DNA of 64,000 nt from Treponema sp. (GTDB taxonomy: Bacteria; Spirochaetota; Spirochaetia; Treponematales; Treponemataceae), in contig JAILKS010000022.1 of the NCBI GenBank assembly GCA_024693715.1, positions 62,001 through 126,000 on the forward strand, in the 5' to 3' direction. The notes under the pieces are model-generated. The model did not search any database, was not told where the DNA came from, and was given only the letters and a program-made list of their open reading frames with translations. The translations under genes were made by a program, and so were the position numbers. Each line of letters opens with the position of its first letter. Positions within the stretch are counted from its first letter, which is position 1. Of the stretch, positions 18,087-26,991 are shown in pieces.

Positions 18087-18964
18087 AATTCAACATCTCC
18101 TGTAAATACATTTTCAGCAGGGCCTGTCATAAAGACACTGTCTTCTTCTCGGCCGCTCCATTCAATTTTTAAATCTCCGCCAACAAGATGAACCGTAACA
18201 GGGCTGTCTGAGTCAACAAGATTGTTCAAAATTCCAGCAACAACTGTAGCGCAGGTTCCGGTTCCGCAGGCTAAAGTTTCGCCGGTTCCACGTTCCCATA
18301 CCCTCATCCAGATTGTATGACGGTCCTCTACATAAGCAAATTCAGTATTTGTACGTTCCGGGAAAAATGCGTTGTTTTCAAAAAGAGGCCCTACTCCGCA
18401 AACATCAAATTCAGCAGGCTTTTTGTCAATAAAAACAACAGCATGAGGATTTCCCATAGAAACGCATGTGATTTTGTATTCTTTTCCGCCAACAATAAGC
18501 GGGTGCATAACAACCCTTCCCGCGGTCCCTGAGCCTGTCGAAGGGCTTGCAACAGGAATCTTTTCTGCCTGTAAAATCGGGGCCCCCATATCAACACTAA
18601 GCCAGGTCTCTTTGTCGCCACGCTCCCCTTTCTGGACAGTGAGTTTTTTTACAGCCCCCATAGATTCAACAGTAAACTCGCGGCCGGCAGTATAGCCTGC
18701 ATCATAAAGGTATTTACCAACGCAGCGGATTCCGTTTCCGCACATCTGACTTCTGCTTCCATCGGCATTATACATAACCATTTCAAAATCAGCAGAGTGT
18801 CCTTTTTTTATAATAATAATTCCGTCTCCGCCAACTCCAAAATGCCTGTCCGAAAGCTTTATGGCAGCCTGCTTTTCGCCTTCACTTCCACCTGGAAAAT
18901 CCGATTTTGTGCAATCAAAATAAATATAATCATTTCCGCAGCCATGCATTTTTGTAAATTTCAT
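18083..18964 (-). CDS. dapF: Diaminopimelate epimerase
   Basis: Converts LL- to meso-diaminopimelate for lysine and peptidoglycan. Both catalytic cysteines are visible: MCGNGIRC and ACGTGTCA. FTKMHGCGNDY marks the N-terminus; the ATG at 18964 has GAGG eight bases upstream and is preferred over the GTG at 18973. Length 293, slightly above the usual 270-280; the extra residues near 140 (SPSTGSGTAGR) come from an in-frame copy of the repeat also seen in asnB. First gene of dapF-dapL. Confidence 0.95.
   Translation of the reverse strand: MKFTKMHGCGNDYIYFDCTKSDFPGGSEGEKQAAIKLSDRHFGVGGDGIIIIKKGHSADFEMVMYNADGSRSQMCGNGIRCVGKYLYDAGYTAGREFTVESMGAVKKLTVQKGERGDKETWLSVDMGAPILQAEKIPVASPSTGSGTAGRVVMHPLIVGGKEYKITCVSMGNPHAVVFIDKKPAEFDVCGVGPLFENNAFFPERTNTEFAYVEDRHTIWMRVWERGTGETLACGTGTCATVVAGILNNLVDSDSPVTVHLVGGDLKIEWSGREEDSVFMTGPAENVFTGDVEL
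18524..18545. repeat. Short dispersed repeat inserted in dapF
   Basis: CCCTGAGCCTGTCGAAGGG preceded by GGT, differing by one base from the asnB copy over 21 positions. It lies in the same orientation relative to the gene and encodes PSTGSGT in frame. It falls between beta strands away from the catalytic Cys motifs. Confidence 0.75.
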
Positions 18965-18981
18965 AAAATCCACCTCGAAAT

Positions 18982-19079
18982 AAAAAAAACCGCAGAAATT
19001 TACCCCATATAAAATAAGATAAATATCTGCGGCCTCTTTGCCTTTATTTTGTTTTAATATTTATGGAAAAAAGTGTCAA
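18982..19079 (-). promoter_or_regulatory. dapF-dapL promoter and hexaloop-terminator leader
   Basis: Promoter -35 TTGACA (19074-19079), 17-base spacer, -10 TAAAAC (19051-19056). Eight bases after the -10 the short stem GGC/GCC closes the hexaloop AAAGAG (19031-19042). The terminator stem CCGCAGA/TCTGCGG follows and ends in eight T (18982-19033). The hexaloop stem is only 3 bp, the weakest of the set with the second carB leader. Confidence 0.75.
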
Positions 19080-20043
19080 TATGGTCTATCATAAACTAAA
19101 GAATATAAATCAGAGGGATATTTTGACCGAAAAAATAATCAAAAATATTAAAAATAACAAATTCTTATTTTTTATAGCAGTAATCTGTACAGCATGTATT
19201 CATCAATTTACAGGTTTTACAAAGGGTTTTGAAATCTTACCCCTTATCATTTTTTTACTGGTGATTCTTGCTGTGATTTCTCCACTTTTATATTTTCTAA
19301 TTCAATTAAGCTATAACTTTCACAAAAAATATAATCCAGTTTTAAGACTGAATGAATTAAACTATAAAAATGACTTTTCTATCTGTGTTTGTTTTTTTGT
19401 TCTTATTCTTGCTGTTATAATTGATATTGTACTTCCATTTTTTCAAGATATTAAATCTTTTATGCCCTTTATGATAAGTCCGATTATTTTTGCAGTTCTT
19501 CTTGCACTTATCAGAATAAAAGAAAAAAGTATAAATGAAATACCATCTGAATATGGTTATAAGGTAACCAAAAGAGGACAATATTTTTCGGTGCTTGCAA
19601 TTTTTTTTGGAGCAGGATGGCTTATATGTGGCGCATGCTTATTTATACATGATGAACTTTTTAAAAGGAACGCTTACAACACAATAGGAATTGTAACGGA
19701 TTATGAAGAACATAAAGAAATTGATAAAGGAAAAAACAATAATACCTATTCTATAAAATACACCTATAAAGACAAAGATGGTAATGAACATACAAATACA
19801 GCTAATTCAACTTCATATCCACCAGAATTTTCTATAGGTACCCAGATAACAGTTTATTACAGTAAATCGGACTACAATAAATCTATATACGAAAGTACTC
19901 TTAGAAATTTTTTAACAAACTTTTTTGCCGGAGCTGGAGCCATTATCTTAGTTTGTAGCACGATTGTTTATATCTTAATCCGAAAAAAAAGAACAGAAAT
20001 AACTTTTTTTACATCACCCTGTCATCTTGACGACAATTGTTAA
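19063..20043 (+). CDS. DUF3592-like membrane protein
   Basis: A 326-residue protein with about four to five hydrophobic segments (residues ~35-55, 60-85, 105-125, 135-155, 180-205), an extracytoplasmic-type domain (about 215-285) rich in charged residues with SIKYTYKDKDGNEH, and a final membrane helix. The soluble part resembles DUF3592, which has no assigned function. Start uncertain: ATG 19063 has no Shine-Dalgarno, whereas a TTG at 19123 has AGGG five bases upstream. It is divergent from dapF, and the 5' end of this frame lies over the dapF promoter. Confidence 0.5.
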   Translation: MEKSVNMVYHKLKNINQRDILTEKIIKNIKNNKFLFFIAVICTACIHQFTGFTKGFEILPLIIFLLVILAVISPLLYFLIQLSYNFHKKYNPVLRLNELNYKNDFSICVCFFVLILAVIIDIVLPFFQDIKSFMPFMISPIIFAVLLALIRIKEKSINEIPSEYGYKVTKRGQYFSVLAIFFGAGWLICGACLFIHDELFKRNAYNTIGIVTDYEEHKEIDKGKNNNTYSIKYTYKDKDGNEHTNTANSTSYPPEFSIGTQITVYYSKSDYNKSIYESTLRNFLTNFFAGAGAIILVCSTIVYILIRKKRTEITFFTSPCHLDDNC

Positions 20044-20144
20044 ACACGGTATAACATTTATGAACAATGGCGTTCATTCAATTTGATAAACTTGTATTGT
20101 CTTTACAACGGGTGGTCAAATAGGATGAACGCCTTTATTGTATT
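20027..20144 (+). promoter_or_regulatory. nadE-carA-carB promoter and hexaloop-terminator leader
   Basis: Promoter -35 TTGACG (20027-20032, inside the end of the preceding gene), 17-base spacer, -10 TATAAC (20050-20055). Stem TGAAC/GTTCA (20061-20076) closes the hexaloop AATGGC six bases after the -10. GGCGTTCAT (from 20069) pairs perfectly with ATGAACGCC (20125-20133), followed by TTTATTGTATT (20134-20144), a rather weak T-tract. The 47-base interior holds small secondary hairpins. Confidence 0.8.
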
Positions 20145-20168
20145 CAGATTTAATTTTGCGGAGGTCTT

Positions 20169-20975
20169 ATGTCTTACAATTTTGATGCAGAAAAAACATA
20201 TAAACTCTGTGTGGAATGGATTAAAGATTGGTTTTCTAAAAATGCTTCACCACAAACTAAAGCTGTTATAGGCATTTCGGGCGGAAAGGATTCGGCTGTA
20301 ACTGCAAAACTCCTCTGCGACGCTCTTGGAAAGGACCGGGTAACAGGAGTTTTGCTTCCAAACGGTGAACAAAAAGACATAAGCGACAGTATAAAAGTGT
20401 GTACTTTTCTTGGAATAAACTACTATACGATTAATATCCGGGATGCATATAAAGGCCTTACAGACGAAATTAAAAAAGACTTCCCGGATGACAAACACAG
20501 CTACAATAATTACAGCACAAACACCCCTGCCAGACTTAGAATGACAACCCTCTACGGAATTGCCGCAATTCTTGGAAATGCAATGGTTGCAAATACCTGT
20601 AATCTGAGCGAAGACATCATGGGATACAGCACCTTCTATGGCGACAGTGCCGGAAGCTTTGCACCTTTAAGTAAGCTTACGACAGATGAAGTTGTAGCAA
20701 TCGGAGATTGTGCAGGACTTCCTCACGAAATCACACATAAGGCTCCAAGCGACGGAATGTGTGGAAAAACCGATGAAGACAACCTTGGATGGACTTATCA
20801 CGAAGTAAATGAATTAATACGTAAAAATATAAAAGGCCCTCATTATGAAGAGATTCTTAAAAGATGGAAAAGAAACAGATTCAAGCTCGAAATAATTCAG
20901 CTGCCTTGTTTTGTTCCGGACTTTCCTCTTTTACTCGACGATTATCCCTGGGGAAATTTAAAGGAGCAGATGTAA
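20169..20975 (+). CDS. nadE: NH3-dependent NAD+ synthetase
   Basis: Amidates deamido-NAD to NAD using ATP and free ammonia. The 268-residue length and absence of an N-terminal nitrilase domain indicate the ammonia-dependent form. ATP-pyrophosphatase P-loop SGGKDS at residues 37-42; NTPARLRMTTLYG and GYSTFYGDSAGSFAPL are the NadE substrate-binding motifs. GGAGG precedes the ATG. Two bases separate it from carA, placing it at the head of nadE-carA-carB behind a hexaloop leader. Linking an ammonia-using NAD synthetase to carbamoyl phosphate synthesis fits a nitrogen-status regulon. Confidence 0.93.
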   Translation: MSYNFDAEKTYKLCVEWIKDWFSKNASPQTKAVIGISGGKDSAVTAKLLCDALGKDRVTGVLLPNGEQKDISDSIKVCTFLGINYYTINIRDAYKGLTDEIKKDFPDDKHSYNNYSTNTPARLRMTTLYGIAAILGNAMVANTCNLSEDIMGYSTFYGDSAGSFAPLSKLTTDEVVAIGDCAGLPHEITHKAPSDGMCGKTDEDNLGWTYHEVNELIRKNIKGPHYEEILKRWKRNRFKLEIIQLPCFVPDFPLLLDDYPWGNLKEQM

Positions 20976-20976
20976 A

Positions 20977-22164
20977 ATGAGTAAGGCATATCTTATTTTA
21001 CAGGATGGTACTTTATTCGAAGGAAATTCAATCGGTATTGAAGGAAGCACAATCGGCGAAACAGTTTTTACAACCGGCATGACTGGCTACCTTGAAACAC
21101 TTACAGATCCAAGTTATTTTGGACAGATTGTAACTCAGACTTTTCCGCTCATTGGAAATTATGGTGTAATACCGGAAGATTTTGAAAGCAGAAAACCATG
21201 GGTAAAAGGATATATCGTTCGTGAGCTTTGCGAAAAACCTTCAAACTTCCGCTCGGAAGGAAGCCTTGATGATTTTCTGAAACAGCATGATATAATCGGT
21301 ATAGCCGGAATAGACACACGCGCATTAACCAAAAAGCTTCGTGAAAGTGGAGTCATGAACGGAATGATTGTGAGCGGTAAGAAAGCGGAAAACCTTGAAA
21401 AAAACAAAACGGGTCTGCTTCAAAAAATTCGAGAATATAAAATCGAACGCGCTGTTGAAAAAGTAAGTAACAAAGAAGGGGAAAGCCTTCCCCTCGCTCA
21501 CACTTCGTTGCTCACTACCCTTTCTCCTAAGGGGGACACCCCCTTAAAAACCCCCAAACATATTGTCTTATGGGATTTCGGCGCCAAAGCAAATATTCAG
21601 CGGGAACTTGAAAAACGCGGGTGTAAAGTTACGGTAGTACCATATAACACTACAGCAGAAGAGATTATAAAAATGCAGCCGGACGGTGTAATGCTTAGCA
21701 ATGGTCCCGGTGATCCTGCAGAAAATGTAGGAATAATTCAAGAAATCAATAAGCTTTGTACATACAATAAAGAGCTTACCGGTTCAAGCCCTGCAATGAC
21801 AGAAGGAGTTATCTCTATATTCGGTATCTGTCTTGGTCATCAGATGCTTGCCCTTGCCCGTGGCTGCAAAACATCAAAACTCAAATATGGTCATCGCGGC
21901 GGAAACCATCCTTGTAAGGATACTCTGACAGATCGTGTCTACATTACAAGCCAGAATCACGGTTATGCTGTCGAAAGTTCTTCTCTCCCAGAATATGCAA
22001 AAATAACTTTTGTAAATGTAAATGACGAAACTGTAGAAGGCATAACATACACAGATATACCTGCCTTTAGCGTTCAGTTTCATCCCGAAGCATGCGGTGG
22101 TCCTCACGATACAAACTTCCTCTTCGATAAATTTTTACAGATGATTAAAAGGAGGATAAGCTGA
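20977..22164 (+). CDS. carA: Carbamoyl-phosphate synthase small (glutaminase) subunit
   Basis: Hydrolyses glutamine and channels ammonia to CarB. Class I amidotransferase triad: Cys in FGICLGHQ near residue 285, and the His/Glu pair in FHPEA near the C-terminus. Length 395; the family norm is nearer 360-385. A stretch around residues 168-192 between the two domains is not typical: [20 protein letters not shown] is encoded by G/C-rich repeat-like DNA with a perfect palindrome at 21528-21546. The frame stays open, so the enzyme probably tolerates it. Confidence 0.94.
   Translation: MSKAYLILQDGTLFEGNSIGIEGSTIGETVFTTGMTGYLETLTDPSYFGQIVTQTFPLIGNYGVIPEDFESRKPWVKGYIVRELCEKPSNFRSEGSLDDFLKQHDIIGIAGIDTRALTKKLRESGVMNGMIVSGKKAENLEKNKTGLLQKIREYKIERAVEKVSNKEGESLPLAHTSLLTTLSPKGDTPLKTPKHIVLWDFGAKANIQRELEKRGCKVTVVPYNTTAEEIIKMQPDGVMLSNGPGDPAENVGIIQEINKLCTYNKELTGSSPAMTEGVISIFGICLGHQMLALARGCKTSKLKYGHRGGNHPCKDTLTDRVYITSQNHGYAVESSSLPEYAKITFVNVNDETVEGITYTDIPAFSVQFHPEACGGPHDTNFLFDKFLQMIKRRIS
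21528..21546. repeat. G/C-rich palindrome within carA
   Basis: TAAGGGGG-ACA-CCCCCTTA, a perfect 8-bp palindrome, followed by AAAAACCCCC. It stands out in base composition from the surrounding gene and encodes part of an insertion in the inter-domain linker. A loosely similar run of C/G blocks (CCCCCAAAACCCCC on the minus strand) lies at 11497-11512. Confidence 0.7.
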
Positions 22165-22195
22165 AAACCTTTCCCGGTTCAATGCTTTTAAGATT

Positions 22196-23770
22196 ATGGG
22201 TTTAAATAAAAATATTCACAAAGTAATGATTATCGGTTCAGGTCCAATCATAATCGGACAGGCTGCAGAATTTGATTATGCCGGAAACCAGGCCTGCAAA
22301 GCTTTAAAACAGCTTGGACTCGAAGTTTGTCTTGTAAACTCAAACCCTGCCACATTGATGACAGACAAAAGTATGGCAGATGAAATCTATCTAGAACCTC
22401 TCACTTTGGAAACTCTTAAAAGAATTATCGAAAAAGAAAAACCTGATTCACTTCTTTCAACTCTTGGCGGACAAACAGGCTTAACTCTTAGTATGGAACT
22501 TGCAAAATCAGGATTTTTAAAAAGTCACAATGTTCAGCTTTTGGGTGCTCGCCCGGAAACAATCGACAAGGCAGAAGACCGTCAGCTTTTTAAAGATACA
22601 ATGGAATCGATTGGAGAACCCTGCATCCCTTCTAAAGTTGTAACAACTTATGAGGATGCCGCAGACTTTGTTCATAATGAAATCGGTTTTCCGGCTATCA
22701 TCCGTCCGGCTTTTACACTTGGAGGAACAGGCGGCGGAATTGTAAATAATGAACGCGAGCTTGATGAAATTGCACACAACGGACTTCACCGCTCTCCTAT
22801 TCATCAGATTCTTGTTGAAAAATGTATTGCCGGCTGGAAGGAAGTTGAATTTGAAGTAATGCGCGACTCTCACGAAAACGTAATTACAGTCTGCTCAATG
22901 GAAAACTTTGATCCTGTTGGTGTTCATACCGGAGACTCAATCGTAATTGCTCCAACAGTTACTCTTGCAGATAAAGAGTATCAGATGCTCAGAAGTGCAG
23001 CGTTGAATATCATCAGTGCGCTTAAAATCGAAGGCGGATGTAACTGTCAGTTTGCATTAAATCCCGAAAGCTTTGAATATGCGGTTATTGAAGTAAACCC
23101 TCGTGTTTCCCGCTCCTCTGCCCTTGCTTCTAAAGCCACAGGATATCCAATTGCCAAAGTTGCCGCTTTAATTGCAGTAGGATTAACACTCGATGAAATT
23201 CCAAACTTTGTTACTAAAAAAACTAAGGCATGCTTTGAACCTGTTTTGGATTACGTTGTTGTAAAAATGCCAAAATTTCCGTTTGATAAATTCGTCTATG
23301 CCCAGCGCAAACTCGGCACTCAGATGAAGGCCACCGGAGAAGTTATGGCCATAGGACAAAATTTTGAAGAAGCAATTCTTAAAGCCTGCCGCGGTCTTGA
23401 AGTTCACGTAACAGACTTAAACCTTCCGGCCTTTGTAAAAGAAGGTGATGAAAAAATCAAGGAACGCGTAGCCCAGTGCACCGACCAGAGAATCTTTGCC
23501 ATCTACCAGGCCATCAAACGCAATCTCTTAACCATAGACCAGATCCACGACATCACCAAAATCGATAAATGGTTTTTAAACAAACTTAAAAACATCGCCG
23601 TAGCCGAATCGTCGTTAGCTGATTATTCGTCTGGCACCCTTTTATATCCCCCAAATTCTTTCAAAATGGTAGACACCTGTGCCGGGGAATTTGATGCCGA
23701 AACCCCATATTTCTACTCCACCACCTCCGGTGAAAACGAAGCCGAAAATTTCTTAAAAAGTTTTTCATAA
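22196..23770 (+). CDS. carB: Carbamoyl-phosphate synthase large subunit, N-terminal half
   Basis: Carboxyphosphate-forming half of CarB plus the oligomerisation domain, ending at residue 524. The start [26 protein letters not shown] aligns with the CarB N-terminus; FTLGGTGGG and [10 protein letters not shown] are ATP-grasp motifs. The second ATP-grasp half and the allosteric domain are absent here and are found as a separate gene at 32033, 8.2 kb downstream. No Shine-Dalgarno immediately precedes the ATG; an AGGAGG lies about 40 bases upstream at the carA stop. Third gene of nadE-carA-carB. Split CarB is known in some archaea and Aquifex. Confidence 0.93.
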   Translation: MGLNKNIHKVMIIGSGPIIIGQAAEFDYAGNQACKALKQLGLEVCLVNSNPATLMTDKSMADEIYLEPLTLETLKRIIEKEKPDSLLSTLGGQTGLTLSMELAKSGFLKSHNVQLLGARPETIDKAEDRQLFKDTMESIGEPCIPSKVVTTYEDAADFVHNEIGFPAIIRPAFTLGGTGGGIVNNERELDEIAHNGLHRSPIHQILVEKCIAGWKEVEFEVMRDSHENVITVCSMENFDPVGVHTGDSIVIAPTVTLADKEYQMLRSAALNIISALKIEGGCNCQFALNPESFEYAVIEVNPRVSRSSALASKATGYPIAKVAALIAVGLTLDEIPNFVTKKTKACFEPVLDYVVVKMPKFPFDKFVYAQRKLGTQMKATGEVMAIGQNFEEAILKACRGLEVHVTDLNLPAFVKEGDEKIKERVAQCTDQRIFAIYQAIKRNLLTIDQIHDITKIDKWFLNKLKNIAVAESSLADYSSGTLLYPPNSFKMVDTCAGEFDAETPYFYSTTSGENEAENFLKSFS

Positions 23771-23803
23771 CGGGCAAATTTTTTTTATAAAAAATTTATA
23801 ATA

Positions 23804-23871
23804 ACCTATTGACATTGTAGGTAATATAGTTTATATTCACATTATAATAAATACCTACCAAACAAGTAGGT
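23804..23871 (+). promoter_or_regulatory. cysK promoter with paired operator sites
   Basis: Promoter TTGACA (23809-23814), 17-base spacer, TATATT (23832-23837). Two inverted repeats of identical form ACCTA-N9-TAGGT flank it: 23804-23822 overlaps the -35, and 23853-23871 lies just after the expected start. Such bracketing is typical of repression. The nearest candidate repressor is the CymR-like Rrf2 protein at 31525; that assignment is inference. Confidence 0.7.
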
Positions 23872-23911
23872 ATAGAAACGCCGCTTAGGCTAAAAAAGGA
23901 GAATTATAACT

Positions 23912-24853
23912 ATGGCAGACATTAAACAAAGTTCTTTAGAATTAATCGGTAAAACACCACTTTTACAGCTTAACGGCTATTCAAAAAAAGCAGGTATAAC
24001 AGGAGCTACTATTCTTGCCAAGCTCGAATACCTTAATCCTGCAGGAAGCGTAAAAGACAGAATCGCCTTAGCCATGATCGAAGATGCAGAAGCAAAAGGT
24101 CTTTTAAAACCAGGAGCAACAATCATCGAACCAACATCAGGAAACACAGGTATTGGTCTTGCCGCAGTTGCTGCCGCAAAAGGATATCATGCAATCCTTA
24201 CATTACCGGACACAATGAGTGTTGAACGCCGTAACCTTCTTAAAGCCTACGGTGCAGAAATCGTTCTTACAGAAGGTGCCAAAGGTATGAAAGGTGCTAT
24301 TGCAAAGGCAGAAGAACTTCACGCTTCTACTCCAGGAAGCTTTATTCCAGGTCAGTTTGTAAACCCTGCAAACCCGGCAATCCATAAAAAAACAACAGGT
24401 CCAGAAATCTGGAATCAGACAGACGGAAAGGTTGATTTCTTTGTAGCAGGTGTTGGAACCGGTGGTACTCTTACTGGTGTTGGTGAATATCTTAAGGAAA
24501 AAAATCCTGACGTAAAAATCGTAGCAGTTGAACCTGCAACAAGCCCTGTTCTTTCTAAAGGAACTCCAGGTGCTCATAAAATCCAGGGAATCGGTGCAGG
24601 CTTTGTTCCAGATGTTTTGAACACAAAGGTTTACGATGAAATCATCCCTGTAGAAAACGAAGATGCTTTTGAAGAAGGCCGCCGTTTTGCAGTAAGCGAA
24701 GGAATTCTTGTTGGTATTTCAAGTGGTGCCGCTCTTAAAGCAGCAAGCATTCTTGCAAATCGTCCTGAAAACAAAGGAAAAACAATTGTAGTTCTTCTTC
24801 CAGATTCTGGAGACCGTTACTTAAGTACAGCTTTGTTCAGCGACAATAACTAA
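23912..24853 (+). CDS. cysK: Cysteine synthase A (O-acetylserine sulfhydrylase)
   Basis: PLP enzyme forming cysteine from O-acetylserine and sulfide. It has 313 residues with the full set of family motifs: [14 protein letters not shown] (PLP lysine in SVKDR near residue 46), PTSGNTG (substrate loop, near residue 74), GTGGTLTG (phosphate loop) and GISSGAA near the C-terminus. GGAG precedes the ATG. Transcribed from the promoter at 23809 bracketed by two ACCTA-N9-TAGGT sites, and followed by a short Cys-rich frame and a sulfur amino-acid gene block on the same strand. Confidence 0.96.
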   Translation: MADIKQSSLELIGKTPLLQLNGYSKKAGITGATILAKLEYLNPAGSVKDRIALAMIEDAEAKGLLKPGATIIEPTSGNTGIGLAAVAAAKGYHAILTLPDTMSVERRNLLKAYGAEIVLTEGAKGMKGAIAKAEELHASTPGSFIPGQFVNPANPAIHKKTTGPEIWNQTDGKVDFFVAGVGTGGTLTGVGEYLKEKNPDVKIVAVEPATSPVLSKGTPGAHKIQGIGAGFVPDVLNTKVYDEIIPVENEDAFEEGRRFAVSEGILVGISSGAALKAASILANRPENKGKTIVVLLPDSGDRYLSTALFSDNN

Positions 24854-24899
24854 GAGATTAATTTTTTAATTAATAAAAAATCTAAATAATGGAGGTATT

Positions 24900-24977
24900 A
24901 TGAAACTTTTCTTTGAAAAATTAGTCCGCGAAAACTTCAGAAACGGAGTCATGTGCCTCTGTTGTCTTTTCGCATAA
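24900..24977 (+). CDS. Short Cys-rich peptide, candidate cysteine-sensing leader
   Basis: A 25-codon frame with a strong Shine-Dalgarno (GGAGG at 24891). It begins MKLFFEKLVRENF and ends with MCLCCLFA: three Cys codons in four positions just before the stop. It is followed by an inverted repeat at 25016-25045 next to the Shine-Dalgarno of the next gene. Placed between cysK and genes of sulfur amino-acid metabolism, it looks like a leader peptide whose translation reports Cys-tRNA supply. A free-standing small protein is the alternative. Too short for homology judgement. Confidence 0.6.
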   Translation: MKLFFEKLVRENFRNGVMCLCCLFA

Positions 24978-25015
24978 ACTAAAAAAAATCACAAAAAAAT
25001 CAATTTTTTCAAAAA

Positions 25016-25045
25016 CTTAAGTCCCTCATTACGGGGGTACTTAAG
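25016..25045 (+). promoter_or_regulatory. Hairpin next to the ribosome binding site of the methyltransferase gene
   Basis: CTTAAGT-CCC ... GGG-(T)-ACTTAAG, 7 bp plus 3 G-C pairs around a loop of about nine bases, ending at the first base of GAGGAG, the Shine-Dalgarno of the gene at 25060. It may limit ribosome access and be opened or closed according to ribosome position on the Cys-rich leader frame 40 bases upstream. There is no T-run, so it is not a terminator. Confidence 0.55.
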
Positions 25046-25059
25046 AGGAGTGTATCATT

Positions 25060-26049
25060 ATGTCTACAAAAAAAGACTTAGTATTTAATGCATTTAATAA
25101 CAAGGCAACAGAGCGTGTACCGGTTGGTTTCTGGTTTCACTATACAAAAAACGAAATTCTTTCTGCCTATGATAATCCTGAAATGAGGGATGAAAACATC
25201 AAGGGTCACAAGAACTTTGTTAAATCTTTTAAACCTGATTTTGTAAAACTTATGAGCGACGGTTACTTTTTTGAACCAAATGCTTCTAAGATTATCAAAT
25301 CAGCTAAAAAAGCATCTGACCTTTATGCACTTAAACCAATTGCCAAAAACGACAAATGGATTAGTGATCAGGTTTCGCTTGTAAAAACACTTACTAAGAG
25401 CTTTGGGGAAGAAGTTGCAACCTTTTACAATGTGTTTGCTCCTTCTTCTACCCTCAAGTTCCAGCTTACAGGCGGAGACAAAAAGCTTGCTTCTTTCATC
25501 AAGGAAGATAAGGATGCTGTAATTTATGCCCTTTCTGTTCTTGCCCAGGATATCAGTTCTCTTGCAGACGCTGTAATCACAAAGGGAAAGGCAGACGGAA
25601 TCTATCTTAGTGTTCAAAACATTCAGGATATTTCTGTTGGACCAGATTTATATGCAGAAGTAATTTCGCCTGCTGAAGTTTCAGTTCTTACTGCGGCAAA
25701 TGCAGCGGGCGGTACAAACATTCTTCATATCTGCGGTTATGAAGGAGCCAGAAACAATCTTTCTATCTACAAAAACTATCCTGCAAAAGTAATCAACTTT
25801 GCATCGGTTGTAGAAGGAGTTTCTCTTTCTGAAGGTAAAAAGATTTTTGGAGGAAAGGCTGTTATCGGAGGATTTGCTAATACTAAAAAAGGAATCCTTT
25901 ATACAGGAACAAAAGAAGAAGTTCAGGCTGAAACAAAAAAGATTTTGAAGAAAGCCGGAAAAACAGGAATCATTCTTGGAGCCGATTGTACAGTTCCAAA
26001 AGATATCACCTTTGACCGCTTTGAATGGGTTCGCGAAGCCGCAAAATAA
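25060..26049 (+). CDS. Uroporphyrinogen decarboxylase-fold protein, MtaA/CmuA-like zinc methyltransferase
   Basis: A 329-residue URO-D superfamily TIM barrel. The start ERVPVGFWFHY is typical of the family. HICGY near residue 223 and a later Cys in LGADCTVP near residue 308 together give the His-X-Cys...Cys zinc site of MtaA/MtbA corrinoid:thiol methyltransferases, rather than the haem enzyme. Likely role: methyl transfer to or from a thiol. Given its sulfur neighbours, use of an S-methyl compound is plausible but inferred. No corrinoid protein gene is adjacent. Confidence 0.7.
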   Translation: MSTKKDLVFNAFNNKATERVPVGFWFHYTKNEILSAYDNPEMRDENIKGHKNFVKSFKPDFVKLMSDGYFFEPNASKIIKSAKKASDLYALKPIAKNDKWISDQVSLVKTLTKSFGEEVATFYNVFAPSSTLKFQLTGGDKKLASFIKEDKDAVIYALSVLAQDISSLADAVITKGKADGIYLSVQNIQDISVGPDLYAEVISPAEVSVLTAANAAGGTNILHICGYEGARNNLSIYKNYPAKVINFASVVEGVSLSEGKKIFGGKAVIGGFANTKKGILYTGTKEEVQAETKKILKKAGKTGIILGADCTVPKDITFDRFEWVREAAK

Positions 26050-26100
26050 AACAAACAAATCAAATTATACAAAGGCCGTGAGCCTTAAAAGGAGTAAAAT

Positions 26101-26934
26101 ATGAAATTAAATAAATCAGTAATCTTAATAGCATCAATCTTAGCAGGAGTATCACTTTTTGGATGCTCTAAAAAATCAGAAGAAGGAAAAGTAACAAAGG
26201 TACGTGTTGCTCACACAAACAACTATGTTCCTTATGACTTTGTAAACGAAAAGGGTGAATCAGACGGATTCGAAGTTGCAGTTCTTAAAGAAATAGACAA
26301 GCTTCTTCCAGAATACGAATTTGAATACATACCTACTTCGGATGATGATCTTCTTATTGGAGTTCTTCAGGGGAAATATGATTTTGGTACAAAGGGTATC
26401 TGGATTACAGAAGAAAGAAAAAAGAAGTATGTATTCCCTAAAAATTCAATCGGTGCAAGTATCATCGGTATTGTAATCAGAAGTGAAAATTCAGATGTAA
26501 TTCACGATCTTCCTTCTTTTGCAAAGTTTTCGGGAAAGCTTGTTCCAATCGGAGCTGCTAACGCACAGTACGCTGTAGTTCAGGATTACAACAAAGCTAA
26601 TCCGGATGCACAGATTGACCTTATTGCAGGTGACCAGTTTGGTGCTTCTGACGGTTACGTATGGGTAAACGAAGGTCGTTATGATGCATTCTTCGACATC
26701 AAACTTTCTTTCCAGAACAACGTATTAAAAGACGGTGCTCCATACGCAGAATACAAAGATAAGCTTACATACATTCCATACAAAGGAATTCCTACATGGC
26801 CTATCTTCAACAACAAAAAACAGGAACTTGCTGATGCCTACGACAGAGCAATTGAAAAGCTCATTGCCGACGGAACAGTTTCCCGCCTTGCAATTGAATA
26901 CTTTGGAGAAGATGTTTCAGCATTATTAAAATAA
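26101..26934 (+). CDS. Amino-acid ABC transporter substrate-binding lipoprotein
   Basis: Family 3 periplasmic binding protein of 277 residues with signal peptide and lipobox (LFGC, Cys near residue 22). YVPYDFVNEKGESDGFEVAVLKEI and LLIGVLQGKYDFG are hallmark ligand-pocket regions of polar amino-acid receptors. Followed by a terminator-like hairpin (26945) and then two permeases and an ATPase. The surrounding cysK, PLP lyases and CymR-like gene suggest cystine or another sulfur amino acid as ligand; the sequence alone does not prove it. Confidence 0.85.
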   Translation: MKLNKSVILIASILAGVSLFGCSKKSEEGKVTKVRVAHTNNYVPYDFVNEKGESDGFEVAVLKEIDKLLPEYEFEYIPTSDDDLLIGVLQGKYDFGTKGIWITEERKKKYVFPKNSIGASIIGIVIRSENSDVIHDLPSFAKFSGKLVPIGAANAQYAVVQDYNKANPDAQIDLIAGDQFGASDGYVWVNEGRYDAFFDIKLSFQNNVLKDGAPYAEYKDKLTYIPYKGIPTWPIFNNKKQELADAYDRAIEKLIADGTVSRLAIEYFGEDVSALLK

Positions 26935-26944
26935 CTTTAGTTCA

Positions 26945-26973
26945 GGCTGCACCTAAAAAATGCAGCCTTTTTT
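26945..26973 (+). terminator. Intra-operon terminator after the binding-protein gene
   Basis: GGCTGCA-N9-TGCAGCC followed by TTTTTT. It lies between the binding-protein and permease genes; partial termination here would give more receptor than membrane components, a common arrangement. Confidence 0.85.
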
Positions 26974-26991
26974 AATAAAAGGAGAACTCAT

